Notes under the pieces: model-generated
Databases searched by the model: none
Told to the model about the DNA's origin: nothing
Seen by the model: only the letters and a program-made list of their open reading frames with translations
Source of the DNA: Azonexus sp.
Lineage (GTDB): Bacteria > Pseudomonadota > Gammaproteobacteria > Burkholderiales > Rhodocyclaceae
Assembly: GCF_023150235.1 (NCBI RefSeq)
Contig: NZ_JAKLLH010000003.1
Span: 87,176 to 151,175 of the forward strand
Direction: 5' to 3'
DNA length: 64,000 nucleotides
Part shown: positions 1-8,740 of the stretch, piece after piece
How the letters are laid out: every line of letters begins with the position of its first letter
Position numbering within the stretch: the stretch's first letter is position 1
Made by a program: the position numbers and the translations under genes

Positions 1-24
1 ATCACTCTTGATGTGAATGGTGTG

Positions 25-55
25 AAAAAAAACGCCGCTGAAACAAAGCGGCGTT
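25..55 (-). terminator. Rho-independent terminator after fliE
   Basis: Read on the minus strand, the arms AACGCCGC and GCGGCGTT (8 bp, 9-nt loop) are followed by a run of eight T. It lies about 60 bp beyond the fliE stop and would end the fleSR-fliE transcript. Confidence 0.85.
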
Positions 56-114
56 CCGAGATTTCTTTCCGGGAAAGTGACGGGAGGGAGACGGCGAGCA
101 CCCTGCGCCGGAGA

Positions 115-438
115 TCAAACCTGAATATTCATGACATCCTGGTAAGCCGACACCAGCTTGTTGCGCACCTGCACCATTTCCTGGAACGAAACGCTGGCCG
201 TCTGCAGGGCAATCATCACCTCGTGCAGGTTCTGTGAAGAATCGCCGGCGGCAAGTTTTTCCGCCATCTGGGTAGCCTGCTGCTGGGTTTGATTCACCTT
301 GTCGATGGATGATTTCAATACCTGGGCAAAATCCGGCCCATCGCCGGAAGGCTGCACCTCCGTCGCGGGCTTGCCAGAAGCCTGCGCTGCGGTAGTCCGC
401 AGCACATTCAGCATTTGTTCGAGACCTTTTGTGTCCAT
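115..438 (-). CDS. fliE: Flagellar hook-basal body protein FliE
   Basis: FliE is the small adaptor that links the MS ring (FliF) to the proximal rod inside the basal body; it is exported by the flagellar type III system. The 107-aa length is usual for the family. The C-terminal half carries the typical FliE core (QNLHEVMIALQTASVSFQ, then VRNKLVSAYQDVMNIQV at the end). It lies downstream of fleR on the same strand but has its own sigma-54-type promoter just before it, so it can be switched on separately. It is separated from fliFGHIJ, which runs in the opposite direction from 3.3 kb. Confidence 0.97.
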   Translation of the reverse strand: MDTKGLEQMLNVLRTTAAQASGKPATEVQPSGDGPDFAQVLKSSIDKVNQTQQQATQMAEKLAAGDSSQNLHEVMIALQTASVSFQEMVQVRNKLVSAYQDVMNIQV

Positions 439-465
439 CTTCGACTCCTTTGACCCTTAGTCAAA

Positions 466-481
466 AGCAACTATCGGGCCA
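466..481 (-). promoter_or_regulatory. Sigma-54 promoter of fliE
   Basis: The minus strand reads TGGCCCGATAGTTGCT, which has the GG-N10-GC spacing and fits the consensus TGGCACG-N4-TTGC well. It begins just past the fleR stop codon and places the start of transcription about 15-20 nt before the fliE ATG. The neighbouring fleR product is the obvious activator. Confidence 0.8.
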
Positions 482-483
482 GA

Positions 484-1854
484 TCAATCCTGCAGGTAGC
501 CTTCCTCGCGATATTGCTGCAGCTTGTAGCGCAGGGTACGCTCGGATATCCCCAGGCGCTCAACAGCCAGACGACGCGAGCCACCCACTTCGGCCAAGGT
601 CCGCAGAATGTGTTCGCGCTCCAAGTCCCTCATATTATCGACCTTTTTTGGCGTTTCATCAGTGCTTTCCGCCACCTCGCCCGGCTCGTACGGCAAGAGC
701 GAATCCTCGGGTTTGGCAAGCCGCGTCGAGGGAAGTTTCAGGTCGCGCGCCGAGATTTCCTGAGTATGGGCAAGGATCAGCGCCCGTTGTACGACGTTCT
801 CGAGTTCACGCACATTCCCCGGCCAATCGTAGGCCTGTATCAGGGCTTCGGCCTCGTGTGAAAAGAGCATGCCATTGCGGGCAAAACGCTCGCCATGCGT
901 GAGCAGAAAGTGCTGCGCCAGCGGCAGGATGTCCAGCGGCCGCTCGCGCAGGGAGGGAATATCGACGGGAAAAACATTGAGCCGGTAATAAAGATCTTCG
1001 CGAAAGACCCCGTTGGCAACCGCTTTTGCCATGTCGCGATTGGAAGTGGCGACCACGCGGATGTTCAAGGCCACCGGCTTTTTTCCGCCGACACGCTCGA
1101 CCTCGCGCTCCTGCAAGACACGCAGGAGCTTGGCCTGCAGACCCATGGGCATTTCCGTGACTTCATCGAGCAACAGCGTACCGTCCTGTGCCTGTTCGAA
1201 TTTTCCCGCCTGAGCCTGCTGGGCGCCGGTGAAAGCCCCCTTTTCGTAACCGAACAAGGTGGCCTCGAGAAGGCTGTCGGGAATGGCGGCACAGTTGATG
1301 GCGACGAAAGGACCGCCGGAACGGGCCGAATGGCTGTGGATGTAGCGGGCAACCACCTCCTTGCCGACGCCGGATTCACCTGTCAGCAAGACCGTTGCAT
1401 CGGTCTGCGCCACTCTCCGCGCCATGGCGAACATTTCCTGGGTGGCGGGATCCCTGGCGACCGGACCACCGTCTCCCGTTTGCGCCCGCAATTCATACCT
1501 GCCGATATGCGCCAGCAAAGCCCCCGGCTCGAAAGGCTTGAGCAAAAAATCGCAAGCGCCGGAACGCATGGCATCGACGGCCTTTTCGACCTCGGCATAG
1601 GCAGTCATCAAGACCACCGGCAGATGCGGCAGGCGGGCGCGTATTTCCTTCAGCAGGGCAATCCCGTCCATCGGCATCATCCGGACATCGCTGACCACAA
1701 TCGAGAAGGCCTGGGCCGAGAGCACCTCCAGGGCCTGCTCGCCACCTTCGACTGCCACGTAGGCACGTCCGGCCAGTTCGAGGGTATCGCCAATCGCCTC
1801 GCGCAACCCGGGGTCGTCCTCGACCACCAATACGGGCAAATTATGTTCCGACAT
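484..1854 (-). CDS. fleR: Sigma-54-dependent response regulator FleR/FlrC
   Basis: This is an NtrC-type activator (456 aa) of middle flagellar genes. The receiver domain (about 1-120) has acidic residues at 13-14 and the phospho-acceptor Asp56, with the conserved Lys106. The AAA+ domain has Walker A GESGVGKE at 159-166 and the sigma-54 contact loop GAFTGA at 206-211. The C-terminal Fis-type helix-turn-helix is near 415-450. The gene overlaps the end of the kinase gene fleS by 14 bp, so the two are translationally coupled. Targets inferred from this window are the sigma-54 promoters before fliE, fliK and flgB. The order kinase-regulator-fliE matches fleSR-fliE of Pseudomonas. Confidence 0.95.
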   Translation of the reverse strand: MSEHNLPVLVVEDDPGLREAIGDTLELAGRAYVAVEGGEQALEVLSAQAFSIVVSDVRMMPMDGIALLKEIRARLPHLPVVLMTAYAEVEKAVDAMRSGACDFLLKPFEPGALLAHIGRYELRAQTGDGGPVARDPATQEMFAMARRVAQTDATVLLTGESGVGKEVVARYIHSHSARSGGPFVAINCAAIPDSLLEATLFGYEKGAFTGAQQAQAGKFEQAQDGTLLLDEVTEMPMGLQAKLLRVLQEREVERVGGKKPVALNIRVVATSNRDMAKAVANGVFREDLYYRLNVFPVDIPSLRERPLDILPLAQHFLLTHGERFARNGMLFSHEAEALIQAYDWPGNVRELENVVQRALILAHTQEISARDLKLPSTRLAKPEDSLLPYEPGEVAESTDETPKKVDNMRDLEREHILRTLAEVGGSRRLAVERLGISERTLRYKLQQYREEGYLQD

Positions 1855-3058
1855 GTTCCACCACTCCCTGCCCCGCCGGCATGGCCGGCAGGCTCATCAC
1901 AAACTCGGCGCCCTCTCCGGGCTCCGAAACCGCCTCGATCAAACCACCGTGCGCCCTTGCCACACCAAGCGCTATCGCCAAACCCAAGCCGGTCCCCTGC
2001 CCCTTGGTCGTGAAAAAGGGCTCGAAAATGCGCAACAGCGCTTCCCTGGGAATGCCAGGACCATCATCCTTGACCGACAGAACCAGGAGATCACCCACCT
2101 GGGAAGCCGTCAGGAGTACGTGCCCGCCCCGCGCGCCAATTGCCTGCATGGCATTTTCAAGCAGGCTGACCAGCGCCCCGAGCAAGGCCTTGCGGCTACC
2201 GACCAAAATCGTGCCTTGACTACGGTCGACCGTGGAAAAACCGATATTTTGCCGGCGCATGAGGGGTTCGACGGTTTGCGCCGCTTCCTGCAGCAATTCA
2301 CCGGCCGGAATCAGATCGCGCCCGATGCTTTCGCCGCGGGCGAAGAGCAGAACATCCTGGATCAGGCGTTCCAGCCGGCGCAACTGCGTTCCGGCCTTGT
2401 CCGAGAACCTTGCCCGCGCATCGTCGGAAATCCCCGGCTGAGCGAGGTTGGCAGTATAGAGCAAGGCCGTCGCCAGCGGGGTTCGCAACTGGTGCGCCAA
2501 GGAAGCAGCCATTTCCCCCATGGCCGCCAGGCGCTGGCTACGCTCGAGTTCCGCCTTCATCCGGTGGGCGGCGGTGACATCGTGGATGAGCAGGATTTTG
2601 CCGCCAGTTGACGGCAGCATGCTTTCGGCAATCGAAACACGCCGCTCTCCGAACATCCATTCACCGACCGTAACAGTAGGTTCGAGGAAGGTGCTGACCA
2701 CATCGCCCCAGTGACTGCCAACCACCCCGGCGCCGAACATGGCCGCCGCCGCCGGGTTCAGCGCCGAAACGACCGCCCCGTACTCCAGCAGGACAACCCC
2801 GGCCGGCAAGGCATCGAGCAGGGAAGAAAGACGCTCCGAAAGCGCCTCCTTCTCACGGTACTGGCGGCGCAATTCGCCATTGGCCACGGCCAGTTCCTCG
2901 GTCAGGGAGCTGACCTTGGCCTGCAAGCCATCGTAAGCCTGTGTCAGCTCCTGCGAAACCTGGTTGAAAACCGCGAAGGCTTTCTGCAATTCCAGGGTGC
3001 GCTGATCGGGTCCGGCGGCTGCATCGCTCGCTTGCTTGACGGAGGAAGGTTCGGACAT
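1841..3058 (-). CDS. fleS: Sensor histidine kinase FleS/FlrB
   Basis: Cytosolic histidine kinase of 405 aa that phosphorylates FleR. No membrane segment is visible. An N-terminal coiled coil (about 25-80) leads into a PAS domain (about 80-165), then the dimerisation/phospho-transfer helix with His189 in the motif SLAHQLRTPLA, and a HATPase domain with N-box, a G1 box (DDGPGIP) and a G2 box (GTGLGLAI). A cytosolic PAS-containing kinase next to fleR and fliE is the FleS/FlrB arrangement that couples flagellar export-gate assembly to middle-gene expression. It is divergent from fliF with about 260 bp between them. Confidence 0.93.
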   Translation of the reverse strand: MSEPSSVKQASDAAAGPDQRTLELQKAFAVFNQVSQELTQAYDGLQAKVSSLTEELAVANGELRRQYREKEALSERLSSLLDALPAGVVLLEYGAVVSALNPAAAAMFGAGVVGSHWGDVVSTFLEPTVTVGEWMFGERRVSIAESMLPSTGGKILLIHDVTAAHRMKAELERSQRLAAMGEMAASLAHQLRTPLATALLYTANLAQPGISDDARARFSDKAGTQLRRLERLIQDVLLFARGESIGRDLIPAGELLQEAAQTVEPLMRRQNIGFSTVDRSQGTILVGSRKALLGALVSLLENAMQAIGARGGHVLLTASQVGDLLVLSVKDDGPGIPREALLRIFEPFFTTKGQGTGLGLAIALGVARAHGGLIEAVSEPGEGAEFVMSLPAMPAGQGVVEHVGT

Positions 3059-3137
3059 TACAAAAAATAGGTCGAAATCCAGGGCGGATAATAGTAGATC
3101 ATTCTCCCGGGCATTGCCCGACTATCCTCCGCCAGCG

Positions 3138-3161
3138 GGGCCGGCAAGCGCTTGCCGGCCC
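3138..3161. repeat. 24-bp perfect palindrome between fleS and fliF
   Basis: A perfect inverted repeat without a spacer, centred at GCGC (3148-3151), with arms rich in GGCCGGCAAG. No T-run follows on either strand, so it does not look like a terminator. It sits in the divergent control region of fleS and fliF and may be a protein-binding site or cruciform. Confidence 0.6.
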
Positions 3162-3236
3162 GCCCACCGCCAGCCATTTCCCTTTCCGCATCGACCGGAC
3201 GCTCCGCCCCCGTCCGCGCTCCCCGATTGCATGCGG

Positions 3237-3265
3237 AATGTGCCCGGGGGTGTTATCTGTATAAT
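3237..3265 (+). promoter_or_regulatory. Possible fliF promoter (-10 TATAAT)
   Basis: A perfect TATAAT lies at 3260-3265, about 50 bp before the fliF ATG, but there is no good -35 box at 17 bp. I could not find a GG-N10-GC sigma-54 site in this gap. The -10 alone is suggestive in such GC-rich DNA. Confidence 0.35.
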
Positions 3266-3315
3266 CGGCGCTTGTTTCAATTTTCCCGCCCCAGAACCCT
3301 TCGCCAACGAGCCCG

Positions 3316-5067
3316 ATGGACGTAGCAACCGAGACCACCGCAGACGCTCCGCCGGAGCAGAATCAGCTCCAGCGCCTGCGTGAAGCCTTCAACCGGCTCG
3401 GCAACCAGCAAAAGATCATGCTGATGGTGGCGCTGGCGGCGATCGTCACCCTGATCGTCGGCGCCATCCTCTGGAGCCGGCAGCCGGAGTGGAAGGTTCT
3501 TTTCTCGAACCTGGGCGAAAAGGACGGCGGGGCCATCATCGCCATCCTCGAACAACAGAACATTCCCCATCGCTATGCCGACAACGGCTCGCTGATGATC
3601 CACGCCAGCCGCGTGCATGAAGTACGCCTCAAGCTGGCCTCGCAGGGCTTGCCGCGCGGTGGCCTGGTCGGGTTCGAGCTGATGGAGAACCAGAAATTCG
3701 GCACCAGCCAGTTTGCCGAGCAGGTGAATTACCAGCGAGGGCTGGAAGGCGAACTGGCAAGGACCATCCAGTCGATTGCCGCGATCGAAAGCGCGCGGGT
3801 ACATCTGGCCATGCCCAAACCCTCGGTTTTCGTCCGCGAGGATCAGAAACCGACGGCATCGATCATGCTCAACCTGCATCCCGGACGCAGCCTGGACCAG
3901 ACGCAGATTGCCGGCATCAAACATCTGGTGGCCTCCAGCGTTCCCCAACTCACCGTGGCCAACGTCACCATCATCGACCAGAACGGGAGCCTCAATCAGC
4001 AGGTCAAGAGCAAGTTGATGGAGGCCGGTCTCGACCCGGTCCAGATTCAGTATGTGCGCGAGATTGAGGACGGTATCGTCAAGCGCATCGAGGAAATCCT
4101 GAAGCCGGTATTTGGCAGCGACAATTTCAAGGTTCAGGTCGCGGCCGACCTCGATTTTTCCCAGAACGAGCAGACTGCCGAGACCTACCGACCCAACAGC
4201 GCCCCCGAAGCCAGCTCGATCCGCAGCCAGCAGAATAATGAAACCGCCGGGGTCAATTCCTTCACCGGCGGCGTGCCCGGCGCCCTGACCAACCAGCCAC
4301 CGGTACCGGCCACCGCGCCGATCACCCAGCCCCAGGTCGGCGGTGCACCGGCGCCGGCCGCGGGACGCCCGGGCGATCCGCAGGGCCGCATCGAGGTTGC
4401 CGGCATCAATGCGCCGGTCAACGCACTGGGACAGCCGCTGAATGCAAGCAAGACCGCCACCATCAATTACGAGGTGGACAAGACCATACGCCATACCAAG
4501 CATGCGATTGGCAGCATTCGCCGCCTGACCACCGCCGTCGTCGTCAATCACCGCAAGGACGTGGATAAAGCCGGCAAGCCGCTGACCCGTGCGCTCAACG
4601 AGGCCGAGATCAAACAGGTGAGCGACCTGGTACGCGAAGCGATGGGTTACAGCCGCGAACGCGGCGACAGCCTCTCGGTCGTCAGCGCGCCCTTCACCGA
4701 AAGCGAAAAAGCGGATGTCTCGCCGCCGCTCTGGAAGGACCCGGAAAACATTGCCTACCTGCGTGAAATCCTGAAATATCTCATCCTTGCCGGCATCATC
4801 TTTGCGCTTTACGCGAAAGTCATCAAACCGTCGCTGGATACGATGTTCCCACCGCCGCCGGAGCCGGAGGACGAGGCATCGCCGGAAGAAATCGCCGCCC
4901 GCATGCCGGGAATCGACGGCGTCGAGGGCGAGGAGGACGAGGACGGGACCGAAGTACGCATCGATCACTATGCAGTCAAGGTACAAAAGGCTCGCGATTT
5001 CGCACATGCCGACCCCAAGGCTGTAGCCAACATCATCAAGGACTGGATGGGCGTAAATGGCGGCTAG
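3316..5067 (+). CDS. fliF: Flagellar MS-ring protein FliF
   Basis: FliF (583 aa) forms the MS ring in the cytoplasmic membrane, on which rotor, export apparatus and rod assemble. A first membrane helix is at about 33-52, followed by the periplasmic ring-building domains. A Pro/Ala/Gly-rich disordered stretch lies near 325-355, and the second membrane helix at about 487-503. An acidic cytoplasmic tail (EDEASPEE, EGEEDEDG) binds FliG. The final segment overlaps fliG by 11 bp. It heads the fliFGHIJ operon; its only upstream signal is a -10-like box. Confidence 0.98.
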   Translation: MDVATETTADAPPEQNQLQRLREAFNRLGNQQKIMLMVALAAIVTLIVGAILWSRQPEWKVLFSNLGEKDGGAIIAILEQQNIPHRYADNGSLMIHASRVHEVRLKLASQGLPRGGLVGFELMENQKFGTSQFAEQVNYQRGLEGELARTIQSIAAIESARVHLAMPKPSVFVREDQKPTASIMLNLHPGRSLDQTQIAGIKHLVASSVPQLTVANVTIIDQNGSLNQQVKSKLMEAGLDPVQIQYVREIEDGIVKRIEEILKPVFGSDNFKVQVAADLDFSQNEQTAETYRPNSAPEASSIRSQQNNETAGVNSFTGGVPGALTNQPPVPATAPITQPQVGGAPAPAAGRPGDPQGRIEVAGINAPVNALGQPLNASKTATINYEVDKTIRHTKHAIGSIRRLTTAVVVNHRKDVDKAGKPLTRALNEAEIKQVSDLVREAMGYSRERGDSLSVVSAPFTESEKADVSPPLWKDPENIAYLREILKYLILAGIIFALYAKVIKPSLDTMFPPPPEPEDEASPEEIAARMPGIDGVEGEEDEDGTEVRIDHYAVKVQKARDFAHADPKAVANIIKDWMGVNGG

Positions 5068-6067
5068 CAATAATCCGGAAGAAGGCCTGGAGAAAAGTGC
5101 GATGCTGCTCATCGCACTCGGCGAGGAGGGCGCGGCGGAAGTGCTGAAAAATCTCGGCCCGCGCGAGGTGCAGAAACTCGGCCATGCCATGGCCTCGCTG
5201 AAATCGGTACCACGGGCAACGATCGAGGCCGTCCTCGACGAATTCCACCAGATCGCCGGCGAGCAGTCGGCTGTCCACGTCGATACCGACAGTTACATCC
5301 GTTCGGTCCTGACCAAGGCTCTTGGTGACGACAAGGCATCGAACCTGATTTCGCGCATTCTCAACAGTAGCGAAACCTCGGGCATCGACAGCCTGAAGTG
5401 GATGGATGCCTCAACCGTTGCCGACCTGATCAAGAACGAGCACCCGCAAATCATCGCCACCATCCTCGTTCACCTCGAACACGACCACGCCAGCGAGATA
5501 CTGGCGCAGTTCACCGAGCGCCTGCGTAACGATGTCGTGTTGCGTATCGCAACGCTGGAAGGGATACAGCCCATCGCCCTGCGCGAATTGAACGAGGCCA
5601 TGACACGAATCATGGCCGGCTCGACCAACGTCAAGCGGGCAGCCATGGGCGGCGTCCGTACGGTTGCGGAAATCCTCAATTTCATCGGCACCGCCAACGA
5701 AACCTCGGTCATCGATGCCATCCGCGAGTACGACCCGGATCTGGCGCAGAAGATCATCGACGAAATGTTCGTTTTCGAGAACCTGATGGATATCGACGAC
5801 CGCTCGATCCAGCTGATCCTGCGCGAAGTGCAATCCGATTCCCTGATTCTGGCACTCAAGGGCGCCTCTCCCGAGCTACGGGAAAAAGTCTTCAAGAACA
5901 TGTCGCAACGTGCCGCCGAAATGCTGCGCGAAGACCTCGATTCGCGCGGACCGGTCCGTGTTTCTGAAGTCGAGGCCGAGCAGAAGGAAATTCTCAAGGT
6001 GGTTCGCCGCCTGGCCGACGAAGGACAAATCGTACTCGGCGGCGCCGGTGGCGAGCAGATGCTGTAA
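5057..6067 (+). CDS. fliG: Flagellar motor switch protein FliG
   Basis: FliG (336 aa) is the rotor protein of the switch complex; it sits on FliF and its C-terminal domain interacts with MotA-type stators to make torque. The conserved EHPQ motif (about 129-132) of the middle domain and the C-terminal charged helix (SDSLILALKGASPELREKVF) are present. Length is normal. Translation is coupled to fliF by overlap. The C-terminal charged residues match proton- or sodium-type motors equally; the ion cannot be told from this gene. Confidence 0.98.
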   Translation: MAASNNPEEGLEKSAMLLIALGEEGAAEVLKNLGPREVQKLGHAMASLKSVPRATIEAVLDEFHQIAGEQSAVHVDTDSYIRSVLTKALGDDKASNLISRILNSSETSGIDSLKWMDASTVADLIKNEHPQIIATILVHLEHDHASEILAQFTERLRNDVVLRIATLEGIQPIALRELNEAMTRIMAGSTNVKRAAMGGVRTVAEILNFIGTANETSVIDAIREYDPDLAQKIIDEMFVFENLMDIDDRSIQLILREVQSDSLILALKGASPELREKVFKNMSQRAAEMLREDLDSRGPVRVSEVEAEQKEILKVVRRLADEGQIVLGGAGGEQML

Positions 6068-6074
6068 CCCCGCC

Positions 6075-6806
6075 GTGATCATTCCCAAGGAAAAACTGAC
6101 TTCGTTCAAGCGCTGGCAGCTGGCCTCTTTCGACCGGCCCAGCGAAGCCGCGCCGGCAGAAGATATCCCGCCAGCCACCGAACCGCCCGAACCGGAAGCA
6201 CCGCCTCCGTGTGTCGAAGAAGAACCAGCCCCCCCTCCGCCCCCAAGCGCGGAAGAAATCCAGCAGCTCTACGAAGAAACCCGCGGTAATGCCCAAAGCC
6301 AAGGACATGCCGAAGGTTATGCGGCAGGCTACGCCGAGGGACAGGCGGCAGCCAAACAGGCGCAGGAGGCAAGTGCTGCCGCCCAGGGCGAACATTTTGC
6401 CGCCCTCCTGCAAAATCTGCGGCAGGCGCTCGCCGTACTGGAGCAGGAAGTCGCCGACGAATTGCTCGAAATGGCCTTGGTCGTTGCCGGGCAAGTCCTG
6501 CGGACGACGATCGCGGTCGATAAGGAGGCCTTGCTGCCCACCATCCGCGAGGCCATTGCCAGCCTGCCGGGCCACCATCCCCACCTGCAAGTGCACCTGC
6601 ACCCGGATGATGCGGCAGTATTACGCCCGCTGATCGATGAACAACTTTCCCAAACCGGTGGTCATGTGGTCGACAACCCGGAGATTTCACCCGGCGGCTG
6701 CCGCATCACTTCGACCGCGGGTGAAATCGATGCCAGCATCGAGACCCGCTGGCGCCGGGTACTCGAAGCCATCGGCACGGAACCGCAGGCATGGCTGAAG
6801 ATCTGA
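6075..6806 (+). CDS. fliH: Flagellar export ATPase regulator FliH
   Basis: FliH (243 aa from the start chosen here) binds the export ATPase FliI and tethers it to the C ring. The GTG at 6075 is chosen because it follows the fliG stop by only 7 bp and begins [16 protein letters not shown]; the open frame continues upstream but lies inside fliG. A Pro/Glu-rich linker (about 20-60) is followed by helices with small-residue repeats ([17 protein letters not shown]), the FliH GxxxG-like helix, and the C-terminal FliH/HrpE domain. It overlaps fliI by 16 bp. Confidence 0.95.
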   Translation: MIIPKEKLTSFKRWQLASFDRPSEAAPAEDIPPATEPPEPEAPPPCVEEEPAPPPPPSAEEIQQLYEETRGNAQSQGHAEGYAAGYAEGQAAAKQAQEASAAAQGEHFAALLQNLRQALAVLEQEVADELLEMALVVAGQVLRTTIAVDKEALLPTIREAIASLPGHHPHLQVHLHPDDAAVLRPLIDEQLSQTGGHVVDNPEISPGGCRITSTAGEIDASIETRWRRVLEAIGTEPQAWLKI

Positions 6807-8206
6807 ACCTGCTGCCTCACCACGATCGCTGGCGCGATTTTCTGCGTCACTGCGCACAAGCGGCGGAGACCGCCCACCCGCTATGGCCGGTCGGCCGCCT
6901 GACCCGGATCAACGGCCTGGTGATGGAAGCGGCGGGACTCAAGCTCCCTCTCGGCAGCGCCTGCCTGGTCTATCCGCTCGGTGGCCACCCGGTGGAAGCG
7001 GAGGTCGTCGGATTTGCCGGAGAAAAACTATTCCTGATGCCGTCGGACGAGGTGTATGGGCTGGCCCCCGGCTCGAAAGTAGTGGCTTACGACAGCCCGG
7101 CACCACCGCCGCAGATCGACGGACCGGGTGGACTGCGGCGACGGGCAATCGATCGCGCCAAACAAGTTCCGGTCGGCGACGAACTCCTGGGCAGGGTAGT
7201 CGATGGCGTGGGCCGCCCCCTCGACAACAAGGGCCCGCTGCACACCGAGCACAGCCGCTCGCTGCAGGCCAGACCGATCAATCCAATGGCCCGGGCTCCG
7301 ATCGAGCAACCCCTCGATGTCGGCATTCGTGCCATTAATGGCCTGTTGACCGTGGGACGCGGCCAGCGGATGGGTCTTTTTGCCGGCTCGGGCGTTGGCA
7401 AGTCGGTTCTGCTGGGGATGATGGCCCGCTACACCGAGGCGGAAATCATTGTCGTCGGCCTGATCGGCGAACGCGGCCGCGAGGTCAAGGAATTCATCGA
7501 ACACATTCTCGGCGAAGAAGGAATACGGCGAGCCGTCGTTGTCGCCGCCCCCGCCGACAATGGCCCCCTGATGCGCCTGCAAGGCGCGGCCTATGCGACG
7601 ACGATAGCCGAATATTTCCGCGACCAGGGCAAGCAGGTGTTGTTGATCATGGATTCACTGACCCGCTACGCCATGGCGCAACGTGAAATCGCCCTCGCCA
7701 TTGGTGAGCCGCCGGCCACGCGCGGCTACCCGCCCTCGGTATTCGCCAAACTGCCGGCCCTGGTCGAACGAACCGGCAACGGCCCGGAGGGTGGTGGATC
7801 GATTACCGCTTTCTACACCGTGCTCGCCGAAGGCGACGATCAGCAAGACCCGATTGCCGATTCTGCCCGCGCCATTCTCGACGGTCATATCGTGCTCTCC
7901 CGCACCCTGGCCGATTCCGGGCATTACCCCGCCATCGATATCGAACAATCGATCAGCCGCGCAATGGTCAATTTGATCAGCCCGGCGCATCTCGACCTGA
8001 TCCGCAAGTTCAAGGTCATGTTCTCGCGCTACCAACGCTCGCGTGACCTGATTTCCGTCGGAGCCTACGCGCCGGGATCCGATCCGGTACTCGATCAGGC
8101 GATCGGGCTCTATCCGAGAATGGAAGGCTTCCTGCAACAGAAATTGACGGAACAATCGGCCTTCCAAGCCACACTCGGCGACTTGCACGCCCTCTTCCAG
8201 GCGTAA
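6791..8206 (+). CDS. fliI: Flagellum-specific ATP synthase/export ATPase FliI
   Basis: FliI (471 aa) is the hexameric ATPase that helps unfold and deliver substrates to the flagellar type III export gate. It is related to F1-ATPase beta. Walker A (GSGVGKS) is near residue 199, the Walker B region reads [12 protein letters not shown], and the family signature [16 protein letters not shown] follows. It overlaps fliH and is 3 bp before fliJ, as in the standard fliHIJ order. Confidence 0.98.
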   Translation: MAEDLNLLPHHDRWRDFLRHCAQAAETAHPLWPVGRLTRINGLVMEAAGLKLPLGSACLVYPLGGHPVEAEVVGFAGEKLFLMPSDEVYGLAPGSKVVAYDSPAPPPQIDGPGGLRRRAIDRAKQVPVGDELLGRVVDGVGRPLDNKGPLHTEHSRSLQARPINPMARAPIEQPLDVGIRAINGLLTVGRGQRMGLFAGSGVGKSVLLGMMARYTEAEIIVVGLIGERGREVKEFIEHILGEEGIRRAVVVAAPADNGPLMRLQGAAYATTIAEYFRDQGKQVLLIMDSLTRYAMAQREIALAIGEPPATRGYPPSVFAKLPALVERTGNGPEGGGSITAFYTVLAEGDDQQDPIADSARAILDGHIVLSRTLADSGHYPAIDIEQSISRAMVNLISPAHLDLIRKFKVMFSRYQRSRDLISVGAYAPGSDPVLDQAIGLYPRMEGFLQQKLTEQSAFQATLGDLHALFQA

Positions 8207-8209
8207 CCC

Positions 8210-8656
8210 ATGGCCAACCCCTTTTCCCTGCAACCCCTGCTCGAAATCATGCAGGAACGAAGCGACGAGGCAACCCGCCGCCTCGGGCAATTGATTGCCG
8301 CCGAACAAAACCAGAAGAACCGGCTGCAACTACTGGAAAACTACCGCGCCGAATACGCGCAGAAAATGAACGATGCGGTACAAGCAGGGATCAGCCCCCT
8401 GCTACTGAACAACTACCGCGAGTTTCTCGGCCGCATCGACGAAGCCTTGGCGCAACAGCGGGAAACGCTGGCCCGCTCGGAGAACGACACGCGCAACGGG
8501 CAGGAACAGTGGCGTCAGCAGAACCGTCAGCTGAAAGCCATCGATACCCTGGCGCAACGCCACGACGCCCGTGAGCGCCACGCCGAAGGCCGGCGCGATC
8601 AGAAAACCCAGGACGAATTCTCGGCACGCAAATACGCCAAGCGCGACGACGATTAG
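8210..8656 (+). CDS. fliJ: Flagellar export chaperone FliJ
   Basis: FliJ (148 aa) is a coiled-coil stalk protein that fits into the FliI hexamer, as the gamma subunit does in F1, and escorts export chaperones. The sequence is almost entirely helical and charged, rich in Gln, Glu, Arg and Lys with heptad spacing. Length is normal. It closes the fliFGHIJ operon; a sigma-54 promoter for the next gene follows within 35 bp. Confidence 0.95.
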   Translation: MANPFSLQPLLEIMQERSDEATRRLGQLIAAEQNQKNRLQLLENYRAEYAQKMNDAVQAGISPLLLNNYREFLGRIDEALAQQRETLARSENDTRNGQEQWRQQNRQLKAIDTLAQRHDARERHAEGRRDQKTQDEFSARKYAKRDDD

Positions 8657-8687
8657 CAAGCCCTCGGCAAACAAGCCCCTGCCGGCA

Positions 8688-8703
8688 ACAGGCATGAAAT
8701 CTG
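8688..8703 (+). promoter_or_regulatory. Sigma-54 promoter of fliK
   Basis: AGGCATGAAATCTGCT matches the sigma-54 consensus with GG-N10-GC. Transcription would start near 8714, which lies after an in-frame ATG at 8708 and therefore favours the downstream ATG at 8741 as the fliK start. Confidence 0.75.
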
Positions 8704-8740
8704 CTTCATGATGACAGCCTTATCTCATCCAGAGGTTTTC

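Noticed and set aside
3139-3155. Sigma-54 promoter for fliF inside the 24-bp palindrome (GGCAAGCGCTTGC)
   Set aside because: The spacing between GG and GC is 9 and not 10, and the match comes from the palindrome itself.
3277-5190. 637-codon minus-strand open frame opposite fliF
   Set aside because: fliF is clearly real; the antisense product is His/Arg/Asp-rich with no known domain.
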